Shown here: positions 1-12,004 of the stretch, in pieces
Layout of the letters: every line of letters starts with the position of its first letter
Numbering within the stretch: the first letter of the stretch is position 1
Assembly: GCF_022348085.1 (NCBI RefSeq)
Contig: NZ_JAKRFN010000019.1
Coordinates: forward strand, 60,235 to 124,234
DNA length: 64,000 nucleotides
Origin: Mycobacterium sp. PSTR-4-N
GTDB taxonomy: Bacteria > Actinomycetota > Actinomycetes > Mycobacteriales > Mycobacteriaceae
Reading direction: 5' to 3'
The notes under the pieces: model-generated
The model's database searches: none
Seen by the model: the letters and a program-made list of their open reading frames with translations, nothing else
What the model was told of the DNA's origin: nothing
Translations under genes and position numbers: made by a program

Positions 1-3000
1 GATCTCAGCCAGCGTCGGGGTCAGCAGGCTGCCGTCGCGCCACACGGCCACCGATTTGACCGGACTCGACAGCAACCCCTTCAGCGTCGGAGCCAGCGTT
101 TCGGCATCCGTGTCCGCCTCGGGCACGTCGATCAGGCCGCCCCACAGCTGTGGCTGCTCGGCGCCGATGACGCCGGCCAGCCCCCACAGCGGGCTCTGTT
201 GCAGCGCCGACTCGGTGGCCGACTCGAAGACACCCTGCGTGATCACCCACAGCGTGGCGGGGCGACGCGGGTCCCGATCGGCGAGCGTGGCGACGAGGCC
301 GGCCACCTCGGTGGTGAGCCGGACCGCGATCTCCTGGGCCGAGGGTCCGTCGGAGTCGGCGACGTAGACGACCGAACGGGCCTGCGCCACCTCGGTGTCG
401 GTGCCGACCGCCGCGCGCAGTGACTCGGCCAGCGCGCCGGCGCCGACGACCGCGACGGGTCCTGCGTCGGTGCCCGCGGCATCCGCGGTCCAGGGTTGCC
501 AGTCCAGCCGGTGGGCGATCCGGCGCGGCTCGGCGGCGCTCGGAGCCGCCTCGTCGACGTCGACGGCGGTGTAGCGGACGCCGCGCAGGTCGGCGACGAC
601 CGTGCCGTCAGCGGATTCGACGGACAGGTCGAGGACGAGGTCATCGCCGTCTCGGCCGCGGTGGCGGCTGACGACGGTGCCGCGCCCCGTCGCCGGTTGC
701 CCGACGACGAACAGCTCGATCGCGGCCGGCACCATCAGACCGGGTGTGGATGCATCGATCAGGCGACCCAGGTTGACGGCGGCGTCCAGCGCAGCGGCCA
801 GCGGCGCTGCCGGCGCGTCGGCGAACGTCACCTCCGTGCGCGCTTCGCCGCCCGTCTGCGCATGCCCGTCGACAGTCCAGGGGTAGGCCAGGCCGTCGAT
901 CCCCCAGGCCTGATGCAGTTCGGCCAGTGCGCTCGGGTCATAGCCCGCCACGTTCGAGTCGGCGGGCTCGGCGGGGCCGACGGGCTCCCGGCTGATCCGC
1001 GCGCTGACGTGCCGGACCCACTGACGGTCCTGGCTGTCGTCACCGGTGGTCGACGAGATCGTCAGCACGTCCGCGTCGGCGTAGACCTGCACCACCCGCG
1101 GTGTGTCGAGGGCGATCGGGAACTCGAACCGGACGTCGGCGAGCGCGGCGGCACCCACCCGGTCGGCGGCCAGCGCCAGCGTCTGCAGCAGCACTGCCAG
1201 CGGCACGATCTCCACGCCGGCGAACCGGTGGGGGTGCGTATACGGCCGGGCCTGCGCCGTGAGCCGGGCCTGCCACAGATGTCCGGGCTGCGGGCCTGCG
1301 ACCGCGGTGTGGCCGCCCAGCACGGTGCCCGGCTGCGGGGCGGTGGCGCCCGTGGACGTCGGCTTGCGGATCGCCCAGTGCCGGGTGCGGTGCCACGGCG
1401 TGGTCGGCAGTGCGACCCGTGGGCCGCCCGGATGCGCGGGATGTTCGGTCTCGGGGGGATGTGTGGTGTGGGTGGCGTTGAGCGTGGTGTGGAACGACAC
1501 CGTGTCGTCGCCGTCGCGGACCAGCGTGCCCAGCGCGTGGTGGTGACCTGTGGTGAGCGTGTCGGCGATCGCGTAGGTCAGGATCGGGTTCGCGCTGATC
1601 TCGACGAACGTGCCGATCTCCTGCGCGGCGGCCATCACGGCCCGGCTGAACTGCACCGGCCGACGGACGTTGGCGACCCAGTAGGCGGCGTCGAGCACCG
1701 GATCCTGCTCGTCGCGCACGGTGGACAGGAACGGGATCGAGGGGGTGCGCGGGGTGATGGCGGCGAAGGCCTCGCGCAGATCCGGCAGCACCGGGTCCAT
1801 CAGCGCGGTGTGCGAGGCGACCTCCATGTTGACCCGGCGCGCGAAGCGGTCCTGCGCGCTGACGGCGGCGATGACCGCGTCGACCTCGTCGGGTAGACCC
1901 GCGACGACGGTCTGCCGTGGCGACACCAACCCGGCGATCTCGACGCTCGAATAGTCGGCGACCAGCGCCTCGGCGGCGTCGGGATCGAGTTCGACGAGTG
2001 CAACGGCGCCCTGGCCGGCCAGCCGCGACATGATCGAGGAGCGGGCCGCGATCACGGTCAACCCGTCGGCCAGGCTCAGCGCGCCGGCGACGACGGCGGC
2101 GGTCACCTCGCCCATCGAATGCCCGATCACCGCGTCGGGGTGCACCCCGTAGGAGCGCCACAGCTCGGTCAACGCCAGCTGCAGGCCCATGAGCACCGGC
2201 TGGACTTCGGCGTCGCCGCTGACCGGGCGGCCCTCGGCGAGGATCTCCTGAAGTGAGAAGCCGACTTTGTCGACGAACACCGGCTCGATCTCGGCCACCG
2301 CGGCCGCGAACGCGGGCTCATCGGCCAGCAACTGCCGACCCATCCCGGCCCACTGCGACCCCTGCCCCGAGTACACGAACACCGTGCCCGGCTTGCAGGC
2401 ACCGATGTGCGGGCCGACGACGCCGGGCGCGGACTGGCCGGCCGCCAGCGCCTGCAGGCCGGCAATCGCGTCGGCACGGTTGCGCGCGGCCACCGTGGCG
2501 AACTTCGTGTGGTGGGAGCGGTGGTGGTTCAGCGCGTGGGCGATCTCGGCAAGCGACGTCTCCGCCCCGGCACCGGCCATCCACTCCGCCAGCATCCCCG
2601 CCTGCGCGGCGACGCGCTGCGGCGTGCGGCCCGTCACGACGAGCGTGGTCACGGCCGGCTCGGGGGTGGGGGCGGGTGCGCCCGATCGGGGTGCCTCTTC
2701 GATGACGACGTGGGCGTTCGTGCCGCCGAAGCCGAACGACGAGATCCCGGCCCGGCGCGGTCGACCGTTGCGCTTCCACTCGGTGTGCTCGGCGACCACC
2801 CGGAGGCGCAGGTTGTCGAACGGGATGTGCGGGTTGGGATTCTGGTAGCCGAGGTTGGCCGGAATCGTGTCGTGCTGCAACGCCAGCACGGCCTTGGCGA
2901 ACCCGGCGATCCCGGCTGCGGCCTCCAGGTGCCCGAGGTTGGACTTCACCGCGCCCAGCAGCAGCGGAGCATCGGCGGCGCGGCCGCGCCCCAGCACCGT

Positions 3001-4302
3001 GCCCAGCGCGCGGGCCTCGATCGGATCACCCAGCAGCGTGCCGGTGCCGTGCGCCTCTACGTAGTCCACCTCGCGGGGCTCGACGCCCGCGGCGGCGTAG
3101 GCCGACCGCAGCACGGCCATCTGGGCGGCCGGGTTCGGCGCCATCAGCCCGTTGGACCGACCGTCCTGGTTGACCGCAGAACCGCGGATCACCGCCAACA
3201 CGCGGTCGCCGTCACGCTGGGCGTCGGAGAGCCGCTTGAGCACCGCCACGCCACAGCCCTCGCCGCGGACGAACCCGTCGGCGGCCGCGTCGAACGCGTG
3301 GCACTGCCCGGTCTTCGACATCGCCTCGAGCTGGTCGAAGCTGCGCGTCACCGCCGGCGACAACACCATGTTCACCCCGGCCGCCAACGCGACGTCCGAA
3401 TCGCCGGCGCGCAGACTCTGGCACGCCAGGTGGATCGTCACCAGCGACGACGAACAGGCGGTGTCGATGGTCATCGACGGACCGCGCAGATCGAAGTAGT
3501 AAGACACCCGGTTCGCGATGATCGACAGCGCGCCGCCGGTGCCCGACCACGAGTCCACATCGCCTAGATCCGTGGTCGACAGGTAGCCGTACTCCCCCAG
3601 GCACGCCGCCGCGAACACGCCGGTCTGGGTGTGGCGCAGGCTGTGGGCCGGGATACCGGCGTGCTCGAGTGCCTCGTGGGTGACTTCCAGCAGCAGCCGC
3701 TGCTGGGGGTCCATCTTGTCGGCCTCGCTCGGCGAGATCTCGAAGAACTCCGCGTCGAAGGCGTCCACGTCGCGCAGGAACGAGCCCCACCGGGTCGTAC
3801 CGGCGAGCGCGGCGGCCGCCTCGGGCGAGTCGATCCGGAACGACTCCCATCGGTCGGCGGGGACCTCGCGCACCGCGGACCTGCCCTCGGAGAGGAACTC
3901 CCAGAACTGCTCGGGCCCCTCGATGTTGCCGTCCATGTCAGCGCCACCGGGCAGTCGCAGCCCCAGCCCGACCACGGCGATCGCGTCGTCGTAGTCGGCC
4001 CGGCCGCTCTCCCGCGCCGCGTTGACCGCGCCGGCGGCACCCTCGAGAGGATCCACCTCGCCGCCGGTCAAGAACTTCGCCAGCGCGTTGATGGTCGGGT
4101 ACTGCCAGAACTCGACCGGTGACACCGTGCGACCCAGCAGCTCGGACAGCTCGCCGGTCAACACCACGGCGTCACTGGACCCGACGGCGAGGTCGTTCAG
4201 CGGAGCATCGAGATCGATTTCGTCAGGGCTGCATCCGATGTTGGTGACCAGGTAGTCGACCAACCAGTGCCGGAGTGCATCCTCGTCGAAAGCAGAGGTC
4301 AT
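1..4302 (-). CDS. Reducing type I polyketide synthase, C-terminus beyond window
   Basis: At least 1434 residues are visible; the protein continues past the left edge. Domains in order: an N-terminal acyl carrier protein (about 1-85, GSSD phosphopantetheine motif near residue 41), a ketosynthase (about 105-530, DTACSSS with Cys283, later EAHGTGT and KSNLGH), an acyltransferase (about 620-930, GHSMGE with Ser729), a dehydratase (about 970-1240, H1025-x3-G-x4-P), and then a structural ketoreductase-type region. The acyltransferase carries VASH at 828-831, where the YASH/HAFH specificity motif lies, so I infer methylmalonyl-CoA as extender. The start ATG overlaps the stop of the upstream acyl-AMP ligase (ATGA). 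The N-terminal carrier next to a FAAL suggests direct loading of a fatty acyl chain, as in FadD32/Pks13, but the DH domain shows this is not Pks13. The product is unknown. Confidence 0.93.
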   Translation of the reverse strand, partial: MTSAFDEDALRHWLVDYLVTNIGCSPDEIDLDAPLNDLAVGSSDAVVLTGELSELLGRTVSPVEFWQYPTINALAKFLTGGEVDPLEGAAGAVNAARESGRADYDDAIAVVGLGLRLPGGADMDGNIEGPEQFWEFLSEGRSAVREVPADRWESFRIDSPEAAAALAGTTRWGSFLRDVDAFDAEFFEISPSEADKMDPQQRLLLEVTHEALEHAGIPAHSLRHTQTGVFAAACLGEYGYLSTTDLGDVDSWSGTGGALSIIANRVSYYFDLRGPSMTIDTACSSSLVTIHLACQSLRAGDSDVALAAGVNMVLSPAVTRSFDQLEAMSKTGQCHAFDAAADGFVRGEGCGVAVLKRLSDAQRDGDRVLAVIRGSAVNQDGRSNGLMAPNPAAQMAVLRSAYAAAGVEPREVDYVEAHGTGTLLGDPIEARALGTVLGRGRAADAPLLLGAVKSNLGHLEAAAGIAGFAKAVLALQHDTIPANLGYQNPNPHIPFDNLRLRVVAEHTEWKRNGRPRRAGISSFGFGGTNAHVVIEEAPRSGAPAPTPEPAVTTLVVTGRTPQRVAAQAGMLAEWMAGAGAETSLAEIAHALNHHRSHHTKFATVAARNRADAIAGLQALAAGQSAPGVVGPHIGACKPGTVFVYSGQGSQWAGMGRQLLADEPAFAAAVAEIEPVFVDKVGFSLQEILAEGRPVSGDAEVQPVLMGLQLALTELWRSYGVHPDAVIGHSMGEVTAAVVAGALSLADGLTVIAARSSIMSRLAGQGAVALVELDPDAAEALVADYSSVEIAGLVSPRQTVVAGLPDEVDAVIAAVSAQDRFARRVNMEVASHTALMDPVLPDLREAFAAITPRTPSIPFLSTVRDEQDPVLDAAYWVANVRRPVQFSRAVMAAAQEIGTFVEISANPILTYAIADTLTTGHHHALGTLVRDGDDTVSFHTTLNATHTTHPPETEHPAHPGGPRVALPTTPWHRTRHWAIRKPTSTGATAPQPGTVLGGHTAVAGPQPGHLWQARLTAQARPYTHPHRFAGVEIVPLAVLLQTLALAADRVGAAALADVRFEFPIALDTPRVVQVYADADVLTISSTTGDDSQDRQWVRHVSARISREPVGPAEPADSNVAGYDPSALAELHQAWGIDGLAYPWTVDGHAQTGGEARTEVTFADAPAAPLAAALDAAVNLGRLIDASTPGLMVPAAIELFVVGQPATGRGTVVSRHRGRDGDDLVLDLSVESADGTVVADLRGVRYTAVDVDEAAPSAAEPRRIAHRLDWQPWTADAAGTDAGPVAVVGAGALAESLRAAVGTDTEVAQARSVVYVADSDGPSAQEIAVRLTTEVAGLVATLADRDPRRPATLWVITQGVFESATESALQQSPLWGLAGVIGAEQPQLWGGLIDVPEADTDAETLAPTLKGLLSSPVKSVAVWRDGSLLTPTLAEI

Positions 4303-6080
4303 GTAGTGACGTCCAACCGGCTGAACTCGTCTGAGCGGTAGCGGTCCACGCAGGCCGAGCGCCGGATCTTGCCGCTGGTGGTGATCGGGATGGAACCCGG
4401 AGCGACGAGGACCAGGTCGGAGACCCGCACGCTGTGGGTCTTCTTGATCGCCGAGGCGACCTCACGCTTGACGGCCTTGAGCTTGTCCAGCGCCTCGGCC
4501 TCGGAGGTGCCCTTCTTTTTCAGCTCCACCACGGCGACGAGCTGCTCGCTGGTGTCGTCGAGTACCGAGATCGCGGCCACGCGGCCGCCGGTGATCTCCT
4601 GGATGGTGGCCTCGATGTCGTCCGGGTAGTGGTTGCGACCGTCGACGATCAGCATGTCCTTGATGCGCCCGATGATGAACATCTCGCCCTCGCTCATGAC
4701 GCCGAGGTCACCGGTGCGCAGCCACGGACCGACGGGCGTGCCCTCCGACGGGTTCACCAGCTGCCCGTTGAACGTGCGCTCGGTCTTGACCGGATCCCGC
4801 CAGTAGCCCATCGCGACCTGCTCACCGTGGATCCAGATCTCGCCGACCTTGCCGTCCGGGTTCTCGACGCACGTCTCCGGGTCCACGATGCGCATCGTCG
4901 ACGACCGCGGTGCGCCGTAGGTGACCAGCTCGGTGCCGGATTCGGTGCCGCAGCGCTCGGCGTGACCGGCGGCCAGCTTCTCGTAGTCGAAGCGCACGGT
5001 CGACGGGGTGTGGCCCATCGGTGCGGAGATGACGTACAGGGTCGCCTCGGCCAGCCCGTAGGACGGCAGCACCGTCGTCGCGGGCATGCCGAACTTGGTG
5101 AACCGCTCGTTGAAGCGGCGAATGGTCGCCGAATGGATGCGCTCGCTACCGCTGATGATGCCCAGCACACCGCCCAGGTCCATGCCCTCGAGGTCGGCGT
5201 CGGTGGTGCGACGCACCGACAGCTCGAACGCGAAGTTCGGGGCGGCGGACCAGGCGCAGCTGTTCAGCGCCAGCTGCTGGATCCAGCGGGCCGGCTTCTG
5301 CAGGAACGCGACCGGGCTCATCACGATCGCGGGGCGGCCGTGCAGCGCGCCGCCCGCGTCCTCGTCGGGGGTCAGCAGCGACGCGAAGACGCCCTGGATC
5401 AGCCCCATGTCGTGGTAGAAGGGCAGCCACGACACCATCGTGATGTCGCGCGGCGGTACGCCGTTGCGGTGCTCCATGTAGTCGTCGAACACCTGCTTGA
5501 CGTTCGCGATCACGTTCTGGTGGGTCATGATCACGCCGGCGGGAGCGCGCGTGGAGCCCGAGGTGTACTGCAGGTAGGCGGTCTTGGGCAGCGGCCCGAC
5601 GTTGACCTCGGGGGTCACCGGGGAATCGAGGTCCAGTGCGTCGACCTCGACGACGGCCGGCGGATTGCCGCCGGGCAGGTTGCCGACGTAGGTCAGGATC
5701 TCGCCGACCACCGCCGAGGTGGTCAGCACCGCGGTCGGCTGGCAGTCCCGCAACGCACCGTTGACGCGTTCGTCGAGCTGGCCCATCGCCGGCACGGGCA
5801 GCGGTACCGCGATCATGCCCGCGGCCATCGCGCCGTAGAACGCGACGATGTACTCGAGGCCCTGCGGCGCGAGAATGGCGGCCCGGTCCCCCTTGCTGCC
5901 GTGCCGCAGCAGTTCCGCCGCGACCACCTGGACGCGGTGGTGAACCTGCGACCAGGTCAGGGTTTCGGCGTAACCGTTGGGGTCCACGTCGAAGTCGAGG
6001 AAGGTGTACGCCGCATCATCGGGCTGCTGCCGAGCGCGCTCGGCGAGGAGGCCAGGAATGGTCGACTCAAGCAAAGGCAT
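4299..6080 (-). CDS. Fatty acyl-AMP ligase (FadD/FAAL family)
   Basis: A 593-residue adenylating enzyme that should activate a fatty acid as acyl-AMP and pass it to a carrier protein. Visible motifs: the P-loop YTSGSTRAP at 172-180, SYGLAEATLY at 340-349, WLRTGDLG at 453-460, the hinge region IKDMLIVDGRNHYP near 473-486, and a C-terminal ITTSGKIRR with the candidate catalytic Lys571. Length and sequence style fit mycobacterial FadD26/28/30/32-type FAALs rather than acyl-CoA ligases. The ATG is preceded by an AAAGGA ribosome site. The stop overlaps the PKS start by 4 bases, so the pair is translationally coupled. Its partner is very probably the N-terminal carrier domain of that PKS. The fatty acid used is not readable from sequence. 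Confidence 0.93.
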   Translation of the reverse strand: MPLLESTIPGLLAERARQQPDDAAYTFLDFDVDPNGYAETLTWSQVHHRVQVVAAELLRHGSKGDRAAILAPQGLEYIVAFYGAMAAGMIAVPLPVPAMGQLDERVNGALRDCQPTAVLTTSAVVGEILTYVGNLPGGNPPAVVEVDALDLDSPVTPEVNVGPLPKTAYLQYTSGSTRAPAGVIMTHQNVIANVKQVFDDYMEHRNGVPPRDITMVSWLPFYHDMGLIQGVFASLLTPDEDAGGALHGRPAIVMSPVAFLQKPARWIQQLALNSCAWSAAPNFAFELSVRRTTDADLEGMDLGGVLGIISGSERIHSATIRRFNERFTKFGMPATTVLPSYGLAEATLYVISAPMGHTPSTVRFDYEKLAAGHAERCGTESGTELVTYGAPRSSTMRIVDPETCVENPDGKVGEIWIHGEQVAMGYWRDPVKTERTFNGQLVNPSEGTPVGPWLRTGDLGVMSEGEMFIIGRIKDMLIVDGRNHYPDDIEATIQEITGGRVAAISVLDDTSEQLVAVVELKKKGTSEAEALDKLKAVKREVASAIKKTHSVRVSDLVLVAPGSIPITTSGKIRRSACVDRYRSDEFSRLDVTT

Positions 6081-6209
6081 GGCGACGTCCTTTCATCTCA
6101 AAGATCCTGCGTCCCGGCCCCGTTGCCGTGTGGCATACCGGACACCGGCCCATGGCCGCGCATCCCCCGCTTGGCCGAAGGCTAACACCGAGCTGTCACA
6201 AATGTCGTG

Positions 6210-6227
6210 TAATCCGACCAAGGATTA
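6210..6227. promoter_or_regulatory. Inverted repeat TAATCC-N6-GGATTA
   Basis: A perfect 6+6 bp inverted repeat with a 6-base spacer, 130 bp upstream of the FAAL start. The size and symmetry fit a dimeric repressor or activator site for the FAAL-PKS operon. No regulator gene sits next to it, so its cognate factor is unknown. Confidence 0.4.
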
Positions 6228-6447
6228 GACCACGAAGTGCTTGCCAGAGGGAAGTCGCGCAATCGGCCCCGATTTCGCCGGAAACGCGCTGTATCGACGG
6301 CCGATTTTATTCCCGACGCAACTCTCGCAATGTTGCCAGCTCGGCAAACGTCCACCTCACTAACGGGCGGACGGTTGCTCAGAAGCGGGCAGGTCCGATA
6401 TGCGAAGCACCGGCCGCGGCAGCGCAACGCCGTGCTCCGCTTGCGTT

Positions 6448-6489
6448 GACGCGCGCGTAAAGGGTTTGCGGAATCTGCACGCGCGCGTC
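6448..6489. promoter_or_regulatory. Paired ACGCGCGCGT palindromes
   Basis: Two copies of the self-complementary 10-mer ACGCGCGCGT begin at 6449 and 6479, 30 bp apart, and the flanking G and C extend them into an 11-bp inverted repeat. The roughly three-helical-turn spacing would put both sites on one face of the DNA. A chance origin is possible in GC-rich DNA, but the pair stands out in this less GC-rich gap. Confidence 0.35.
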
Positions 6490-6650
6490 GAGTTAGCTTC
6501 TGACTCACCGGTAAGTTGCGGCTCTGACCAGCCCCGGAAAGGCAAAACGGACATGCCCTGCCCGTCGAGCCGATGTGCTCCGCGACTCGCCCCGGTCGTC
6601 GGGAACAGCGCCCCGAACGAGCCCCGGTGTGGCCAAGACCACAGGGCCCC

Positions 6651-7361
6651 TCAAGCCCGTCCCGCGGTCCTCGCCAGGATCTTCGCCTCGATGTCGGGCA
6701 CCACGTCGCCCAATCGTTCATTGAGGTAGAAGTGATGGCCCGGCAACTCCCGCGCCGTGAATTCCGAGCGGGTCCGCTCGGCCCACGGCGCCACCTTCGC
6801 CGCGGTGGCGATCTCGTCGTCGTCGCCGAAGTAGGCGTGGATCGGGCCGGACAGCCGCACCTCGGGCGGGCAGCTGTACGACGCGATCGCCTTCAGCCCG
6901 CGCAGCGTGGGCAGGATCGCCGCCGCGAACTCCGGGTTCTTCATGAACTCGGGATTGGCCCCGGTCATCGTGCTCACCGCACCGAGTAGCCCCTCGTCGT
7001 CGTCGGGGATGTCCTCGTATCCGACATGGCCCGGCGCGGCCACCGCGGACACGAACAGTCCGCTGATCGGCCGGCCCGCCTCCTCGAACCGGCGCGCCAC
7101 CTCGAACGCCAGCAGCCCGCCCATGCTGTGCCCGAAGAAGAACACCGGACCGCCGTGGTCTTTCTCCGGGGACACCATCGTCACCACCTCGTCGGCAAGT
7201 GCCGGCAGGCTGGTGAACGATGCGAAATCCTGCTTGCCGCGCTGTCCCGGGTACTGCACCGCGGTCCGCTTGACGTCGATCGTGAACGTCTTCGCGAACG
7301 GCACGTAGTACTGCGCGGAACCGCCCGCGTGCGGAAAGATGAACAACCTGGGCTGTGTCAC
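6651..7361 (-). CDS. TesA-like type II thioesterase
   Basis: A 236-residue alpha/beta hydrolase with the type II thioesterase signatures FPHAGGSA near residue 9, GHSMGG with nucleophile Ser79, and a C-terminal GHH with the catalytic His near 208. Such enzymes release acyl or polyketide chains from PKS/NRPS carrier domains, either as products or as misprimed intermediates. The obvious client is the FAAL-PKS pair encoded just downstream on the same strand, 570 bp away. The GTG start lies 29 bp after the gcvP stop, so it may be co-transcribed with gcvP and so fall under the glycine riboswitch. That would be unusual and is inference. Confidence 0.88.
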   Translation of the reverse strand: MTQPRLFIFPHAGGSAQYYVPFAKTFTIDVKRTAVQYPGQRGKQDFASFTSLPALADEVVTMVSPEKDHGGPVFFFGHSMGGLLAFEVARRFEEAGRPISGLFVSAVAAPGHVGYEDIPDDDEGLLGAVSTMTGANPEFMKNPEFAAAILPTLRGLKAIASYSCPPEVRLSGPIHAYFGDDDEIATAAKVAPWAERTRSEFTARELPGHHFYLNERLGDVVPDIEAKILARTAGRA

Positions 7362-7390
7362 CGGGACACCCTAACGACTCCGAGACGCCT

Positions 7391-10258
<2,868 letters not shown>

Positions 10259-10303
10259 GGGATCTCCCGACGTTCGGGGCGCGAGGCGCGCAGGCGTACC
10301 GGC

Positions 10304-10520
10304 GCCTCCCCCTCTGTCGTCCGCCCGGCCCGGGCTGCCTGAGAGATTCGGCGCCCGGCTCGCGGGGATCCCCGAGCCGGCATGCCTTTCCCCATGGGCG
10401 GGTGCGTCGCACCGCTTTCCAGAGGCATCGGGGCCTGACGCGGTCCGGGGGCCTGAGAGGTTGACGGAGAGGTGTTGCTCCTTCGGCGCCCGTGGCTGGC
10501 GGCCACGGAACTCTCCCGCG
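10304..10520 (-). ncRNA. Tandem glycine riboswitch (gcvP leader)
   Basis: Read on the minus strand, the leader shows the conserved elements of two consecutive glycine aptamers: GGGAGAG, then GCCGAAGGAGCAA, CTCTCAGGC and CTCTGGAAAG for the first, and a CGGTGC linker, GGGGAAAGGC, ATCTCTCAGGC and GACAGAGGGG for the second. It ends about 45 bases before the gcvP start. Known family members sense glycine and switch on the gcv genes. The second aptamer lacks the usual CCGAAGG core wording and has GCCCATGGGGAAAGGC at that position. Confidence 0.95.
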
Positions 10521-10570
10521 TGAGGGCGATGCGCCGCCGAGTCTACCGGCCCGTCTGCACGGGTGCGGTG

Positions 10571-11191
10571 TCAGCCGATCTTGCGGTCGCGATGTTTGCG
10601 TCGCGAGGCCAGCTCGTCCTCGGGTGCGGAGATCGATTCGCCACCGTCGGCGCGCTCTCCCGGGAAGTCGGCGATCGCGCCGGTCAGCTCGCGCATCGCG
10701 CCGGAGACCGCAATCCCGAACACACCCTGGCCGCCCTGCAGCAGATCCACCACTTCCTCGGCCGAGGTGCACTCGTAGACCGTGGTGCCGTCGGAGAACA
10801 GGGTGATGTTGGCCAGATCGGACACTCCGCGCTGACGCAGATGGTCGACGGCGACGCGGATGTTGTGCAGGGAGATGCCGGTGTCGAGCAATCGCTTGAC
10901 GATCTTGAGGACGAGGATGTCCTTGAACGAGTACAGGCGCTGGCTGCCCGAGCCCGCGGCGCCGCGGATCGAGGGGACCACCAGGGAGGTGCGTGCCCAG
11001 TAGTCGAGCTGGCGGTAGGTGATCCCCGCGATCTGGCAGGCGCTGGGCCCGCGATAGCCGACGAGTTCATCCGGCACCGAGTCATCGGGGAACAGGCCCG
11101 CCTGGACCGGCTCAGCGGCGACCCGCGGCAGGGTGTCCGCGGGCGCGCCGGTGTTCAGGTCCAATTCTTCCTGGCGTGGCGTGTCTCCCAC
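10571..11191 (-). CDS. MerR-family transcriptional regulator (Rv1830-like)
   Basis: A 206-residue protein with a MerR-type winged helix-turn-helix around residues 47-115 (ACQIAGITYRQLDYWART, then a wing before YSFKDILVLKIVKRLLDTGI). I chose the GTG at 11191 because GAGAGGA sits at the right distance upstream; longer open frame upstream is not needed. It closely resembles M. tuberculosis Rv1830, which keeps the same neighbours. The effector and targets are unknown to me. The C-terminal part is charged and ends in a basic RRKHRDRKIG tail. Confidence 0.93.
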   Translation of the reverse strand: MGDTPRQEELDLNTGAPADTLPRVAAEPVQAGLFPDDSVPDELVGYRGPSACQIAGITYRQLDYWARTSLVVPSIRGAAGSGSQRLYSFKDILVLKIVKRLLDTGISLHNIRVAVDHLRQRGVSDLANITLFSDGTTVYECTSAEEVVDLLQGGQGVFGIAVSGAMRELTGAIADFPGERADGGESISAPEDELASRRKHRDRKIG

Positions 11192-11417
11192 GTGTCGAAT
11201 CCTCTCGCCGATCGAAACTCGCGTCGTCTCGTGGGCGCACGTTATCCCAGCCCGAACTCGGTTCGAGCATACGCTTGGACGCCTGCTGTGACTGCCCGTC
11301 GGAACCAAGTATCGCCGCCGAATCCGGTGAGGTCGGATACGCGCTGCGCGTGTCGAACAGGACGAGACGCATCCGTGACCAACAGGTCGGTTTAGGTGGC
11401 TCGCTCAGGTGGCCGGC

Positions 11418-11912
11418 TCAGGTGGCTTTGAAGTCGTCGGGCGACACCGAGTCCAGGAACTCCTTGAACTTCTCGACCTCGTCCTCGCGCACGGCGCCGG
11501 GGGCCTCGTCGTCGTTCTCGTCGGGGATCAGCAGCCCTGCCTCGGCCAGCACCGCCTCTTCCACATAGATCGGCACCCCGACGCGCAGTGCGATGGCCAC
11601 CGAATCCGAGGGCCGGGCGGAGACCTTGATGTCGCGATCGAAGATCAGATCCGCGTAGAAGGTGCCCTCCTGCAGATCGACGATGCGAACCTCTTTGAGC
11701 GAATGCCCAAGCGCGGCAATGACATCGCGGAACAGGTCGTGGGTCAGAGGGCGGGCCGGCTCGACACCCTGCTGCTCGAGGGCGATCGCGGCGGCTTCGG
11801 ACTGCCCGATCCAGATCGGCAGGTAGCGGTCACCGGTGGCCTCGCGGAGCAGCAGCACGGGCTGGTTCTGCGGCTGCTCCACACGGATTCCGACGACGCG
11901 AACCTCACCCAT
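11418..11912 (-). CDS. DUF151 bifunctional nuclease-family protein (Rv1829-like)
   Basis: 164 residues, matching the DUF151 family from the opening VRVVGIRVEQPQNQPVLLL through the SARPSDSVAIALRVGVPIYV signature at about 97-118. Members have been described as bifunctional nucleases; in mycobacteria the gene sits between two MerR regulators as here. The C-terminus is acidic. ATG start at 11912. Whether the mycobacterial form is an active nuclease cannot be told from sequence. Confidence 0.93.
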   Translation of the reverse strand: MGEVRVVGIRVEQPQNQPVLLLREATGDRYLPIWIGQSEAAAIALEQQGVEPARPLTHDLFRDVIAALGHSLKEVRIVDLQEGTFYADLIFDRDIKVSARPSDSVAIALRVGVPIYVEEAVLAEAGLLIPDENDDEAPGAVREDEVEKFKEFLDSVSPDDFKAT

Positions 11913-11951
11913 CTGTGCCTACCCTCCGCACCGGTGTTGCGCTGTAGCCGC

Positions 11952-11969
11952 CCGGCCCGAAGGGGCCGG
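11952..11969. other. GC-rich hairpin between Rv1829 and Rv1828 homologs
   Basis: A perfect 7-bp stem CCGGCCC/GGGCCGG with a 4-base loop lies between the DUF151 start and the upstream MerR stop. On the minus strand the T-run precedes the hairpin, so it is not a classical terminator in the direction of these genes. It may be a leader hairpin or an mRNA processing and stability element. Confidence 0.3.
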
Positions 11970-12004
11970 CGGAGACGAAAAAACCGTCGGGTCGAGTCTA
12001 GTCC

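Larger units (their letters stand above)
6081..6650. other. 570-bp intergenic region upstream of the FAAL-PKS operon
   Basis: No convincing gene lies here. The stretch looks less GC-rich than its neighbours. It contains two inverted-repeat signals, listed separately at 6210-6227 and 6448-6489. It most likely holds the promoter and control sites of the minus-strand FAAL-PKS operon and the 3' end of the thioesterase transcript. Open frames inside it lack ribosome sites and protein-like composition. Confidence 0.6.

Noticed and set aside
496..6185. Long plus-strand frames opposite the PKS and FAAL
   Set aside because: The minus strand carries all recognisable domains; the plus frames are compositional shadows.
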